A stretch of 64,000 bases of DNA from Pachyseris speciosa. Its lineage: Eukaryota; Cnidaria; Anthozoa; Scleractinia; Pachyseridae. A model generated the notes under the pieces. That model searched no databases and had not been told where the DNA came from. It worked only from the letters and a program-made list of their open reading frames with translations. Where the stretch lies: NCBI GenBank assembly GCA_016490735.1, contig JAEMWC010001134.1, positions 176,001 to 240,000 on the forward strand, given 5' to 3'. The translations under genes and the position numbers were made by a program. How positions within the stretch are numbered: the stretch's first letter is position 1; each line of letters opens with the position of its first letter. Below are positions 36,001 through 44,700 of the stretch, piece after piece.

Positions 36001-36158
36001 CAGAATGGCTTGAATAACTTGCTGCTGTTTTTGTTTCTTTTCAGCTCCTTGTTCATGATCCTAACAAACGCCTTCCTCTCAATGGTGTGTTAGCACATCC
36101 CTGGATTAGAAACAACGCACAGGCTCCAACACTGCCACCACCACCATCAGAACAGTGA
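15022..36158 (+). CDS. AURK: Aurora kinase (A/B-type mitotic Ser/Thr kinase)
   Basis: Mitotic kinase of spindle poles or the chromosomal passenger complex. Eleven exons: 15022-15374, 15491-15540, 15921-15982, 17092-17171, 17521-17659, 20563-20658, 20838-20890, 31100-31172, 33775-33876, 35763-35819, 36045-36158. Phases agree and give 392 residues. The N-terminus is low-complexity with a KEN degron (105-107). The kinase domain starts at [20 protein letters not shown]; Lys155, Glu174, HRDIKPEN (Asp249), DFG (267-269), RRTTLCGT with T-loop Thr281 (human AURKA Thr288) and PPE 290-292 are all intact. It mixes features: SSRRTTLCG is A-like; APKGELY, VDLRFP and DPNKRLPL are B-like. The A/B call is therefore left open. 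It ends in a proline run, PPPPSEQ. The start is the first ATG of the first certain exon; an upstream exon could add residues. Introns 5, 7 and 8 are swollen by transposons. Confidence 0.95.
15720..15870 (+). mobile_element. tRNA-derived SINE, family 2
   Basis: tRNA-like head at 15722-15795: 'tcggtagagcactgcaccag' (A box and anticodon arm) and 'gggttcggatccc' (B box), then 'cctgaa', a T-run and 'caggcttt'. The end 'gtgttcataactgcgatgat' also occurs before the head at about 15593. Same family as 44728. A genuine tRNA is unlikely because of the attached body and T-run. Confidence 0.75.
16164..16558. mobile_element. MITE, 'ggttcatacg' ends
   Basis: Left AAGGCCTGGTTCATACGTC; right end on the other strand TTAGGCCCGGTTCATATGTC. 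Repeated 'gcagaaatgcgac' and 'gaattcaa' blocks inside. Confidence 0.75.
16565..16640 (+). mobile_element. LINE 3'-tail relic
   Basis: 'gtaaagcgcttctgaatatt', 'agcactatacaaattc', then an (ATC/ATT)n tail, as in the 3' ends of CR1/L2-type LINEs. Only the tail is present. Confidence 0.5.
18455..18641 (+). repeat. Repeat A, left part of the interrupted copy
   Basis: Matches 505-690. Its last 8 bases, CTCAGATA (18634-18641), are duplicated at 20423-20430 across the inserted element. Confidence 0.8.
18836..18905 (-). mobile_element. SINE family 1 fragment
   Basis: 'ggaaaaccagagaacccgga' and 'gaaaaacaatcaacaaactc' match the body of the other copies; the head is absent. Confidence 0.55.
19826..19896 (-). 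mobile_element. SINE head fragment
   Basis: On the minus strand a tRNA-like stretch: B box region (gccgggttcac) and 'cacccgcctcccaccaatgt', ending in 'gggggagctgga'. Confidence 0.55.
20212..20251. repeat. (CTTT)n tract
   Basis: CTTT/TTCT-type microsatellite inside the hAT-like element. Confidence 0.85.
20431..20505 (+). repeat. Repeat A, right part of the interrupted copy
   Basis: 'ctgcctagccagtagattgg' and 'gaattattaatgaatttt' continue the alignment with 686-735. Confidence 0.75.
21246..21385. mobile_element. Palindromic MITE
   Basis: Arms 'gcactgttatgctctg' and 'cagagcataacagtgc', with inner halves 'tctaaatttcacttg' and 'caagtcaaatttaga'. Centre near 21316. In aurora intron 7. Confidence 0.8.
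21986..22053 (+). pseudogene. Decayed duplicate of the aurora activation-loop exon
   Basis: Near copy of the true exon at 31100-31172, together with about 40 bases of the upstream intron and the same TTTTTACTTCAG acceptor. Spliced from the preceding exon it would read [20 protein letters not shown] and then TGA. It has lost the second T-loop Arg, the GT dipeptide (now GM) and the PPE glutamate (now Lys). No good donor follows (only ATG/GTCAAA near 22050). A piggyBac-like element starts at 22060. It cannot encode a working kinase, but it keeps an acceptor and could act as a poison exon. Confidence 0.85.
22060..23081. mobile_element. TTAA-flanked piggyBac-like element, copy 1 (1022 bp)
   Basis: Starts TTAACCCATTGGC and ends GTCAATGGGTTAA, so it has TTAA on both sides and an 11-base terminal inverted repeat. 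No transposase frame. The piggyBac assignment is inferred from the TTAA plus CCC start. It begins a few bases after the decayed aurora exon. Confidence 0.85.
23082..23580. other. Spacer between the two 1022-bp elements
   Basis: Ordinary intron-like sequence, 499 bases; no ends or coding frame recognised. Confidence 0.6.
23581..24602. mobile_element. TTAA-flanked piggyBac-like element, copy 2 (1022 bp)
   Basis: Same length and orientation as copy 1 at an offset of 1521. By eye I found one difference (gcggtaggtc at 22651 against gtggtaggtc at 24172). Its last TTAA is also the first TTAA of the next element. Confidence 0.88.
24890..25130 (+). pseudogene. Broken THAP-domain (transposase N-terminus) relic
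   Basis: Frame 1 reads [10 protein letters not shown], like the first Cys pair of a THAP zinc finger. A shifted frame then reads IACADHF and [10 protein letters not shown], like the Cys-x-x-His-Phe and AVPxxF box at the end of THAP. The middle (FHRFP, Trp) is missing, so the domain is dead. Confidence 0.5.
25211..28077. other. Interior of the Kolobok-like element, no gene recognised
   Basis: A/T-rich with frames no longer than about 115 codons on both strands and no motif that I recognise. Confidence 0.5.
28078..30415. repeat. Inverted repeat pair, ~150-bp arms
   Basis: 28078-28237 (cagcggtgattgtattgccg ... gcaacgaacgg) is the reverse complement of 30268-30415, almost identical apart from a 10-base gap. 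The spacer is about 2 kb. Confidence 0.85.
28575..29537. mobile_element. MULE-like element with 11-bp target duplication
   Basis: Ends ACCCTGCGAGCAGAGG in inverted orientation, with arms about 85 bp long. AATAATAAAGT lies directly at both sides (28564-28574 and 29538-29548). No transposase seen. The long direct flanks fit a Mutator-like element. Confidence 0.75.
31632..31847 (+). pseudogene. RecQ-type helicase relic (Walker A region)
   Basis: From ATG 31632: [15 protein letters not shown], then after a one-base shift [20 protein letters not shown] followed by SCDKSLIFA. This matches the start of RecQ-like helicases (motif 0 Gln and motif I), but the Walker GKS has become DKS and the sequence stops soon after. 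It cannot bind ATP normally. Confidence 0.65.
32962..33258 (-). pseudogene. Second RecQ-type helicase relic, opposite strand
   Basis: Minus-strand frame with [15 protein letters not shown], the usual 'LKPEQ.EA...L' entry to a RecQ-like helicase. The Walker motif is missing after it. It lies near the right end of the same element, facing the first relic. Confidence 0.5.
34295..34422. mobile_element. Palindromic MITE (copy 1)
   Basis: Arms 'agttcaattttgttcctggt' / 'aaatcagggatagaactgaact' and 'ctctccttgttttaaa' / 'tttaaaacaaggggag'. A second copy lies at 46631-46765. Confidence 0.75.
34600..34875 (+). mobile_element. LINE ORF2 3'-end relic
   Basis: Reads [20 protein letters not shown], then CYFKIAFK and a stop, the usual last residues of CR1/L2-type reverse transcriptase ORFs. 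It is followed by a 3' UTR ending 'gcgctacataaatttt' and (ATT)n. Heavily 5'-truncated; in aurora intron 9. Confidence 0.65.
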
Positions 36159-36760
36159 CCAAGCATTGAATCATTATTTAAAATTGTACAAGTAGTTGCA
36201 AGTGGAACGCAGTAAACGCCTGGTTAAGTGAAATGGCCATTCAAAGGTTATCAGAGACAGCATTTACTGTTTTCAGCTTATTAAAGCGATTTGCCCAAAC
36301 CAGAATGTTCCCTTCACAAGAACTTCATTTGTAGTAATCGTGCACAGCAGACGACCTTAGAGTGTAGATCATAGAGGGATTATTTCAGTAACTGATAATA
36401 ATTTTCAGGTTGTAAATAGAATGTTTCTGTGTTCAATTTCTTTGTCACCATGTTCTGAGTGAGACGCTGAACGTAAATTTAAATGCTTACAATGCTTAAT
36501 GTATGAACTATGCAGTAACCTGGGATTTTAGGCTTTTGGCAGAAAATTGTGTTGGGTTATTTTTTCCAGAAGTCTAGTAAGGGGACACAGAATGGAAATG
36601 CAACTGTATAAAGATGCTAGGAATAAGTTTCAGTGTTGATAGTTACTGAAAAGAAACGGAAACAAGTAACCTTAGCCAAATATGAATATTTTTTCATCTT
36701 TTTTTCCCTTTGAAATTTCTTGTTTAAATTTGTGTATTATATATCTTATATGAACTGTAT

Positions 36761-36766
36761 AATAAA
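36761..36766 (+). promoter_or_regulatory. Aurora kinase polyadenylation signal
   Basis: AATAAA 600 bases after the aurora stop codon, in an A/T-rich stretch without other genes. It is the first canonical signal seen downstream. Confidence 0.55.
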
Positions 36767-36932
36767 GATGACTAATTTGCATGACAGAAGTGCTTTACAT
36801 TTCAGCTATCATCCAATTTGACAAGTGTCTTCATGCAGTATGTTTTAAACTTATCAGTTTTTTTACATGTAAAAGTGCACTTAAACCCAAAATTTTTTTT
36901 TGCTAATAAAAATATAAAACTTTTCACCTTTT

Positions 36933-37097
36933 CCATCATTTGGTACACGGCCAAGTCAGAAGGGGCGTGGGATTTGATGTCACAAACTGCTTTGCATGCA
37001 TGTTTACAAAGACTTACTGCAATGCAAATCAGTTTGTGACATCAAATCAGGAATAGGCCCATGCCCGTTACTAGCTTGGTCGTGTGCCAAATGATGG
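36933..37097. mobile_element. Palindromic MITE, 'catcatttggtacacgg' ends
   Basis: Left 'ccatcatttggtacacggcc' and right 'ggtcgtgtgccaaatgatgg' are inverted; inner 'gatttgatgtcacaaactg' and 'cagtttgtgacatcaaatc' also pair. A related copy lies at 59165-59300. Confidence 0.85.
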
Positions 37098-37130
37098 CTA
37101 GATTTTGTAACTATTACAGCCTATAAAATG

Positions 37131-37453
37131 TTAGCCTCCTTCGCAGACGTCTTTGGGCTCGTCACGCGTTCCTTGCCCACCAATGTCTGCTGAACTAAAC
37201 TACCACTTCCATTCGCGGCGGTTAGCCAATCATAGTTCGTTTTCCAATTTATGGAAAGTAGGACTTTGACCCCTGGATTATTTTCACAGATGATGCACGT
37301 GAATGGGGTGTCGATTTCCATTCTCACACAGCTCGTTATTGGTTTCTTCAAAACAAAGTATACCTGGCGACGCATGGAAGTGGCAGTTCAGTTCAGCAGA
37401 CGTTCGTGGGCAAGGAACTCGTGACGAGCCCAAAGACGTCTGAAGGAGGCTAA
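37131..37453. mobile_element. MITE with ~60-bp TIRs and target duplication
   Basis: Left TTAGCCTCCTTCGCAGACGT and right ACGTCTGAAGGAGGCTAA, with arms continuing through 'ctttgggctcgtcacg'. TAAAATG flanks both sides (37124-37130, 37454-37460). Confidence 0.88.
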
Positions 37454-37460
37454 TAAAATG

Positions 37461-38896
37461 TCAAGAATTGGTTAAAAAGGATGCAATGCATTTTGAACAG
37501 GTGCATTTAGAAAAATATTTTGGGGTTAAGGGCACTTAAACCTATTTTGATTTTAAAAAAAGCCATTGCATTTGACAAGCAACTTGTAAGAGTGCAGTGC
37601 TCGAGTTTGCCTCCTGGTCCTAATACTTGTTAACTCATCTGAAAGTTTATCCTGAACATTAATTCTGGAAAATTTTGGAATTCTAGACTCTTGCATATGC
37701 ATTTTCCAAGCAGTTTGAGATGCAAAATGGGACATGAAGATGGATTTTGTTGTCTTTTTATGTTGGAAACCGCTGCCTACCACGCAGTCTGAGCCTGTTT
37801 ACTTTGCTGCTCAACATTCAAATGACACATGCGTTGCAGCAAACTGTCAAGTTTATCTACTCAAACTCTTTCGTGGAGACTTGGCTCTTTAGAAACAGCT
37901 TTATTTCAGAATTTACCCAAGGGAAAGTAGCCATCACAAATGGAAAATTTTACGTTGGATGCGACAGCCGATGGTTGGTTTTGAAAATACTGCTTACAAA
38001 GACTTTTAGTAATTGTGAGGGAAGTGTTTTGTCAGTCAGTGACACAGGAATTCTCAGAAAAATAACATCTAAGTCCTCCAACAGGAGTCTTGTGTATGAT
38101 CATTGATCAAAATAAAAATTATTATTACTACTCAAAAGTAGTACGGATGTTCTAGGCCAGTAATTAAGTTCTAAGAATAGAACATGTTAAGGATCACACT
38201 CTGACATTACTGCTCAAGTAAAGGAACAATAGCATGCACATAAATAGCTATGGGAAAAATTTATGATTTTGCGAAGATGGATACTCCATTGAAAAAAAGA
38301 AGTTTTTGCAATCACTTTCATGAAACTTTACACTGTATGTTTTGCTCCAAAATAAAGATCACAAGAGCAAAGATACTACAACAACAAACTCCTCTCAAGA
38401 GTGCTGTCACAACATGTCAAAAATAGTTCACTTTTGTGAACTTGGGCTGTGTGACATCCACAAACTTTCAAAGGGCCATTTCTGAATCTAGTTCAGCCTC
38501 CTTTCCAAAGTGAGCCTGTGAGCAAAGGTTTCCGCCTGGATATGATTACTTTCATGTGACTGAGAGAGGCTCCAAGCAACTTGGAAATAGTTCATATTTA
38601 CAGCATTATAATTATTATATGAGCAAGCTATAATAATAATTGGTTGAATCGAGTACCTTGTTAACAAATAGATTCCATTTGACTGTACATGTGTACTCCC
38701 GCCTGATAACACACAACATCAAAACTAAACATCACTGGTAAGAACAGAAAAGTGTCTCGTACTATGACTATGTTCTTACTACATTTTCACATCATCAGTA
38801 AGTTATCGCAGTACACATGACTGCCAAATGAAATCTATTTGTTTTATCTACATTGTAATGGTAATAGTAATGGATTTATATACTGCACATTTCACA
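37461..38896. other. Intergenic, nothing recognised
   Basis: A frame of 119 codons at 37747-38106 (+) has no family features that I recognise and is likely chance. Confidence 0.45.
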
Positions 38897-39346
38897 TACA
38901 GTGGAAACCCGCCTTACGGCCACCTCGATAATATGGTCATCCCGGAAAAATGGCCATACAGTTTCTTTTAAAAAAGATCCGTTAATGCGATCACCTGTTA
39001 ATACAGCCAACAGCCACATTTGACAATCCCAAACAGTAGAGTCCTTTACAATTCAGTTCACCCCAATAATACGGCCACTTGTGCTAAATTGAGAAAACCA
39101 AAGTCCCTGTGACAGGTCAATTTCATCAATCATTGTAATTTACTTGGTGGTCAAACAGCCAATTTACTTTTATTACAACACTGTTACAATGTATGTAACA
39201 CTTCTCCCTGACTGTAGTTGTCCATGGAGTGCTAATGCAGTTTATTTGTTATTACCGCCCTTTAGTCATGTATTTGGACCCTACCCCATTGATACGGCCA
39301 GTATATTTTGGCCCAGCAGTGACCGTATTAACGGGGTTCCACTGTA
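38897..39346. mobile_element. Tc1/mariner-like MITE
   Basis: TA flanks; left 'cagtggaaacccgcc' and right, on the other strand, 'cagtggaaccccgttaatac'. Repeated 'aatacggccac' blocks inside. Confidence 0.75.
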
Positions 39347-39529
39347 GTTTCATGGCCGTTTACAGTGCTTCTCTAGAGTGAGATTGGACGTAAGCCTGTA
39401 AAGGCGCCTCTGGCAGCTGCAATCAGACCATATTTGATCTCACCCACCCACCCAATCCACACAATCATGAATGTCAAAGACAGATGAAAGATAGAGATAG
39501 ACCACCACACCGGAAACTATGTCCCTTAC

Positions 39530-39785
39530 TCTTTTCGAACAGTGTGTGGGTTCTTTAACATCCCACGGATTATTAAGTACAAGTGTTGCGAGATGGGATC
39601 TACAGTTTATCGTCCTTATCCGAGAAGACTAGAAAGTCTAACCATTTGCAGATGCAATTACAAAGGTAGCACTTTCTCCTCAATTATTTGAAGACCCAGA
39701 GTGTTGGTCTGGCCGGGGTTTGAACATGTGACCTCCTGCACGGTAGTTCAGTGCTCTACCAACTGAGTTGACCAGTAGGCGACAT
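39530..39785 (-). mobile_element. tRNA-derived SINE, family 3 (minus)
   Basis: Minus strand starts with a tRNA-like head, 'actcagttggtagagcactg' and 'aggtcacatgttcaaacc'. The body includes 'agactttctagtcttctcgg' and 'cacttgtacttaataatccg'. Same family as the plus copy at 57530. Confidence 0.8.
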
Positions 39786-40113
39786 TGTGGTTTTTTACTT
39801 TCTTTGCCTCATGACATTATTCATGCACCTATACTTAAATCACAAACTCCTCTAGACCAATCAAAATGTGAGGATTGCACCCCAGAAATTGTATAAATCT
39901 CTATTGATGTGCTTGGAACTTTTTAAGAATGCTCAAGAAGTGAGAGAAGCACAAGCCTTACTTCTCTTATATTCATAAAATTACTGCATGCTTAAATACA
40001 AACTCAACAATGCACTTGGTGCATTTTTTATTTCTTTAGTAAATACAAGAAATTTACCTAGTTTAATGCAAGGTGCAACAGTGTAGTGAACAATGCTGTA
40101 AAACAGTTCATGT

Positions 40114-41549
40114 CTACTGCTTCACTGGCTCCTTCATAACTCCCATTCTGCGTAGCTTTCTCACAATCAGTGGAGTGCAGGTAATGGTCATGAGCATTCT
40201 CAGTGGTGCAAAGACCTTATGACAAGCATATGCCACCACAAATGTACTTGCCTCTGTTGCTGCTGTGGACTCGCTTACTTTAGGGTTCACTCCAATATTC
40301 TGAAGAACTGCTTGAACATCTATTCCACTATATCAAGAAAAGTGCACAATGCATCAGCTTCCTCGTGGGGTCAACCCCCAGGAAAACCAGGGGGATTGTA
40401 AAATCAGTCAAGCAACTTGAGGAATTTCCCCAGGCGGCTGGGGAATCTTGCAAGAGAATGTCCCCTTGGTAAGGTGCCTCTCAGCAGAAAATTTCTATGA
40501 TATATTCTACAAACTTGTGAATTCCCCCACCCCTTAATCTTTGACCATAAAACAATGTAGGGATTTTCCCTACCTCGGGCAAAGAATCCCATCCATCTCC
40601 TTGTATTCCACCACATATCTGAGACCCTGCTGGGGGTTCCCGTGTTGCTTGTCTGAATTTTAAAATCTCCTGTATCGGTGTATGAATTGCTAATTCTCGG
40701 CCTTGATATCACTGTTGGAATTTTGCCAGGAATGATGTCTCTTGTTGGGATTTTATTTTATGTGCTGTTGCTACTTTTTGGGCCATGTCACTTGTCAGAA
40801 TTTACCCTGGCAGGACCTCGTATCTCCCTGGTTGGTCCAGGGGTTGACCCCATGGGGAAGCCGATGACGTATATAAATATAGGGTGATTAAAACATGATT
40901 ATTGGTAAAGATGCACTGATTGTCTAGGTTGAACTTGTTCTTTCTACATTATGTTGTGTTTTGTGCAATTTTTTGGGTTTGAATTACACTAAAATTAGTT
41001 GAATTAAAGACCAACACTTTTTGACAATTATTTTATCTGAGGGAAGGCCTCTAGAACTCCTAAAATTCAAATCCTAATCCTAAGCTACTTAGCTTTCCAC
41101 AGAAAGCTAGAAATTTGCCATTTATTGGAAGGACGATGCACTGATCTTTCAAGTATTCATGAGAAAATAAGACGGATCCAAACTAACCTCTTCACAGCAG
41201 CATAGCATAACCCAAGTGAGGAAAGAGAAATGCAAACATGAAACACTATTGCTGTCGCGCCATACTCTTGAACTACAATCTTCAATCTTTCCTTCAGTGT
41301 CAGTTTATTTTCAATTTCCTGGTGAGCTGTACCCTCTTTGTTGGAACTATCCGTCTTTCGTATGACAGAGGTATGTACTGTTCTTACGTAATTAAGTTTA
41401 TGTGATGTAAACCCTGCATGACTCTGCAATTCGCTTCTTGACAAGGATTTTAGGACGTAACTCCTGACTGGTGAAGCAAAGGCTCTTGTTTGTCTTGTAA
41501 TGCAGTTCAAGTTAGCCATAGTGAGGCGAAGAGAGGACCCTCCAATCAT
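40114..41549 (-). CDS. FAM210B: FAM210B-like mitochondrial protein (DUF1279)
   Basis: Two exons on the minus strand: 41549-41188 (ATG to a GTTAGT donor) and 40327-40114 (after TATAG, ending in TAG), in phase, 191 residues. The N-terminus is rich in Arg and Ser without acidic residues until about residue 40, as in a mitochondrial presequence. The DUF1279 domain reads LTLKERLKIVVQEYGATAIV, then a hydrophobic segment (FHVCISLSSLGLCYAAV), SGIDVQAVL, STFVVAYACHKVFAPLR and TPLIVRKLRR. This order and the length fit the FAM210B group; FAM210A is longer. Family members sit in the mitochondrial inner membrane. The 860-base intron holds a TIR-bounded repeat. It is divergent from DUSP19, with 153 bases between the two start codons. 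Confidence 0.88.
40352..40867. mobile_element. TIR element in the FAM210B-like intron
   Basis: Left 'cgtggggtcaacccccagg'; right on the other strand 'catggggtcaacccctgg'. Part of it (ggaatacaaggagatggatg on the minus strand) recurs at 48360-48390. Confidence 0.75.
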
Positions 41550-41702
41550 TTTGCACAAAATATCACCTCAAATGCCTGAATTTCGACGATTCCAAAAGCA
41601 CCTTTACCCAAGCTTGGACTGTTACTAAAATGTACCAGGCGTTCCGTTTACATTTCACATACAAGCGAGGTTTGCATGTGCACTGGAGATGCCTGGTTGG
41701 AA
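41550..41702. promoter_or_regulatory. Shared bidirectional promoter of FAM210B-like and DUSP19-like genes
   Basis: Only 153 bases separate two divergent start codons, so both 5' UTRs and core promoters must fit here unless untranslated exons lie elsewhere. No TATA box is evident. Promoter activity is inferred from the arrangement. Confidence 0.65.
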
Positions 41703-44700
41703 ATGAGTTTTCTTCGGGATGTGGAAAGATTCCCCGCGAAGAAACTTAAATCTGTTCAAACGAAAGTCACAACAGCTGGTGGGAGAAAGGTAAAGTACTC
41801 TTTGGGTATTTTCTAACGCTTTACATTACCTACCTGATTGGGTATATTACGTATAGGGGTGCCAGAGGGAGTTTGAAACCCACCTTGTTTGGGAAGACGC
41901 CCTCTATTTTAAGAGCAATAGCGCTAATATCTAGTCTTGAAAATGATGAAATGTTGACTGATGAACTGCTAAATAAATACAGATGAACGTCTCCGATTTA
42001 AAAACGCTAAATACTCGACAACAGTGTCACACCTGCCAACTTTTTTGACTCAATGCGTGAGATTTTCGTCTCCCCATGACCGGAATTTCCGAAAATGTTC
42101 CGGCGACTTCCGAAGATTTCTCGAAGACTTCCGAACGCTGTCGAAGATGTTTCGATGACTTCCAAACACTTCCGAAGCTATTTGCTATTTTCCAGTCCCT
42201 CAAATGTAAACTGAAACGCGACATTTTAGCACGTTCTGATACAGTTAGGACTCAAACTCGTCATAAGTGTTGTTTGTTGGAACATTAACGGGGAATATTG
42301 AATTGAATTTTTAGTTGTTAATGTGTCAAATCATCCAGATTTCTAAGTCAGCGGTGAAAAATTGTCCTTGATATGTGAGATCGATGTCTTTGGTCAGCAG
42401 GTGTGAGACTCACGCATAATGCATGAGAGTTGGCAGGTATACAGTCTTGCAGCCACTGACCCTGCCTGTCCAGGATGGGTCCATACCCTACTTAGGACAG
42501 ACTCTATTGAAATTATATACCCTGTTTCAGGGCAGAGGGGCCAAACCCATACCATATCCAGTAGCACATCCCCATATTGGCCGTATAGGAGAGTTCCCCC
42601 CAGGATATCATCATCCTTATTATATTTTATTTATTTTTTATTGTCATTATACAAACGGTATGGATAACAGTATTGTTTACATAGCAAAATACGCACATCC
42701 ACGCTCACACACGCACACATCATCCTTATCATTATCGTCATTGTCATCATCATCATTGCCACCACCATCCTCATTACCAGATCGAGGTTTGAGTTGAAAA
42801 TCAAAGAGTCATTCTTCAGTTTGTAGAACGCAAGAATGATGATGGAAGTCTTGTTGCTGTAGATACTGGTGAAAGATGCTGGGGATTCTGTGAAGACTAC
42901 AAACCAGATGATAAAGTTTATAAAGTTCAGGAAAAGTTATTCATCAGCTCACAAACTGGAGCTCAAAACTTGGAGGAACTTAGGAATAATAACATAACTC
43001 ATGTTTTGAATGTTGGAACAGGCATAGAGAATGCTTTTCCTCAGGTAAGTCTGCCATCATGGGAGTAACTGATAGGTCAGTGATAGACATAATGCAGATA
43101 CAGGGTTGCTCGCAATCCACAGGTGGCTAGGATATGGTATGAGCTATTTTATAATAACCACCTTTATGGCACAAGAGTATGCCAATAGCCCCCCAGGGTT
43201 GGATGGGAGGGTACTCCCACATATAGGTTATATAGGTATGTGCCGTGGGATAGGGTATGGTTTTTTAGGTTCTTGATCCTTAAATAGGGTGTCATTTTTG
43301 CCCATTTTGGCATATTGTTTCCTGTGTGATCCTTACATAGGATGCCTAAATTGAAGGGCTGAGAGCATAAACTGCCTATGTGTAATTTTCGGCCGTTTTT
43401 TTAGTTTGCTTGGATTTGTCCAAATTTTTGCATGTGAACTGCATTTTGATTCAAAAACATTGTCCCATATTTTTTTTTTCACCGATTTCTTTTTCGTTTT
43501 CGAGAAATAACGTATGCAAAAAAAAACACCTAAAACTACACATAGGCAGTTTATGCCCTCAGCCCTTCAATTGTATCAGCTAAAAAATACCCAGCTAAAC
43601 GAAAAACAAATGATAAATTTTGTGCTTTCGTTCCCTATTAGCCTGCCAAATCTGGCTTTTGTTTCACGCCGATTCTTTCCAGTTTTTTTTGGGGGGGTTG
43701 GGCCTTAAATAGGGTATTGACTCTCATTTCCTTCATCCTTAAATAGGGTCAAGGTTTCAGACCCTTCGCAGCATGCACCTATCCGAAATTTATGGGAGTA
43801 CCCCCCCCCCCCCCCACCCCTGCCTCCTTGGATAGAACGCTAAAGTATTGCAAGTTACCAGGTCTAGTTTACCTAGTTAAATGGTCTGGCTCCCAGGGGT
43901 CTCCTGTAGCTCAGTTCTAGCGCACCCAAACTAGCAGTTTGAAGTATCATATGTTTGACTGCTGTTGGGAGAACTCGGAATGTTTTCCAAGTATGCATTT
44001 GACAGTACAGAACAATTGAAGGGCTGAGAGCATAACCAACCTATGTTGAATTTTCAAGGGTTTTTTTTTGCTTGAGTTTATCCAAATATTTGCATGTAAA
44101 CTGCAAATTTGATTGAAAAACATTGTCTGGTATTTTTTTGCCAATTTGGTTGTTTTCAAGAAATAATGTGTGCAAAAAAACTGCAAAGAAATCAACCTTA
44201 CATGAGAGCTAATGGTTTGCAAATTACATTTACATCTTCTTTCAATAAAATTGCAGTTCACATGCAAAAATTCAGACAAATCCAAGCAAAACCTGAAAAC
44301 TACCTATAGGTCAGTTATGCTGTCATCCCTTCAATTACATCTTTCATGTCACCACTGAGTTCCCAGTGATATAATCAATTGAGAAGCAGCAATGTGGAAA
44401 CATGAGAGATTGTTGTGTATAAGGGGAGCAAGGTCAGGTGACCTTGAACCACTAACTTTCAGACTTTTCAGACCTTGACTTTTCCAACTTCCAGTACAGT
44501 AACTACATAATGCAACATGGTTCCACTTGCCAGTCTTGCAAATCCCCTTGACACGATATGGGTTTGCTGCAAAATTTTCCACTTCATTTTCTCATGCGGT
44601 CATTAGTACTTGAATTACCGGTATATTGATTTCACATAACACCTCCTTTTAATTATGTGAAAGATGTATATGACATTCTTCTCTTTTACGGGAACATATG

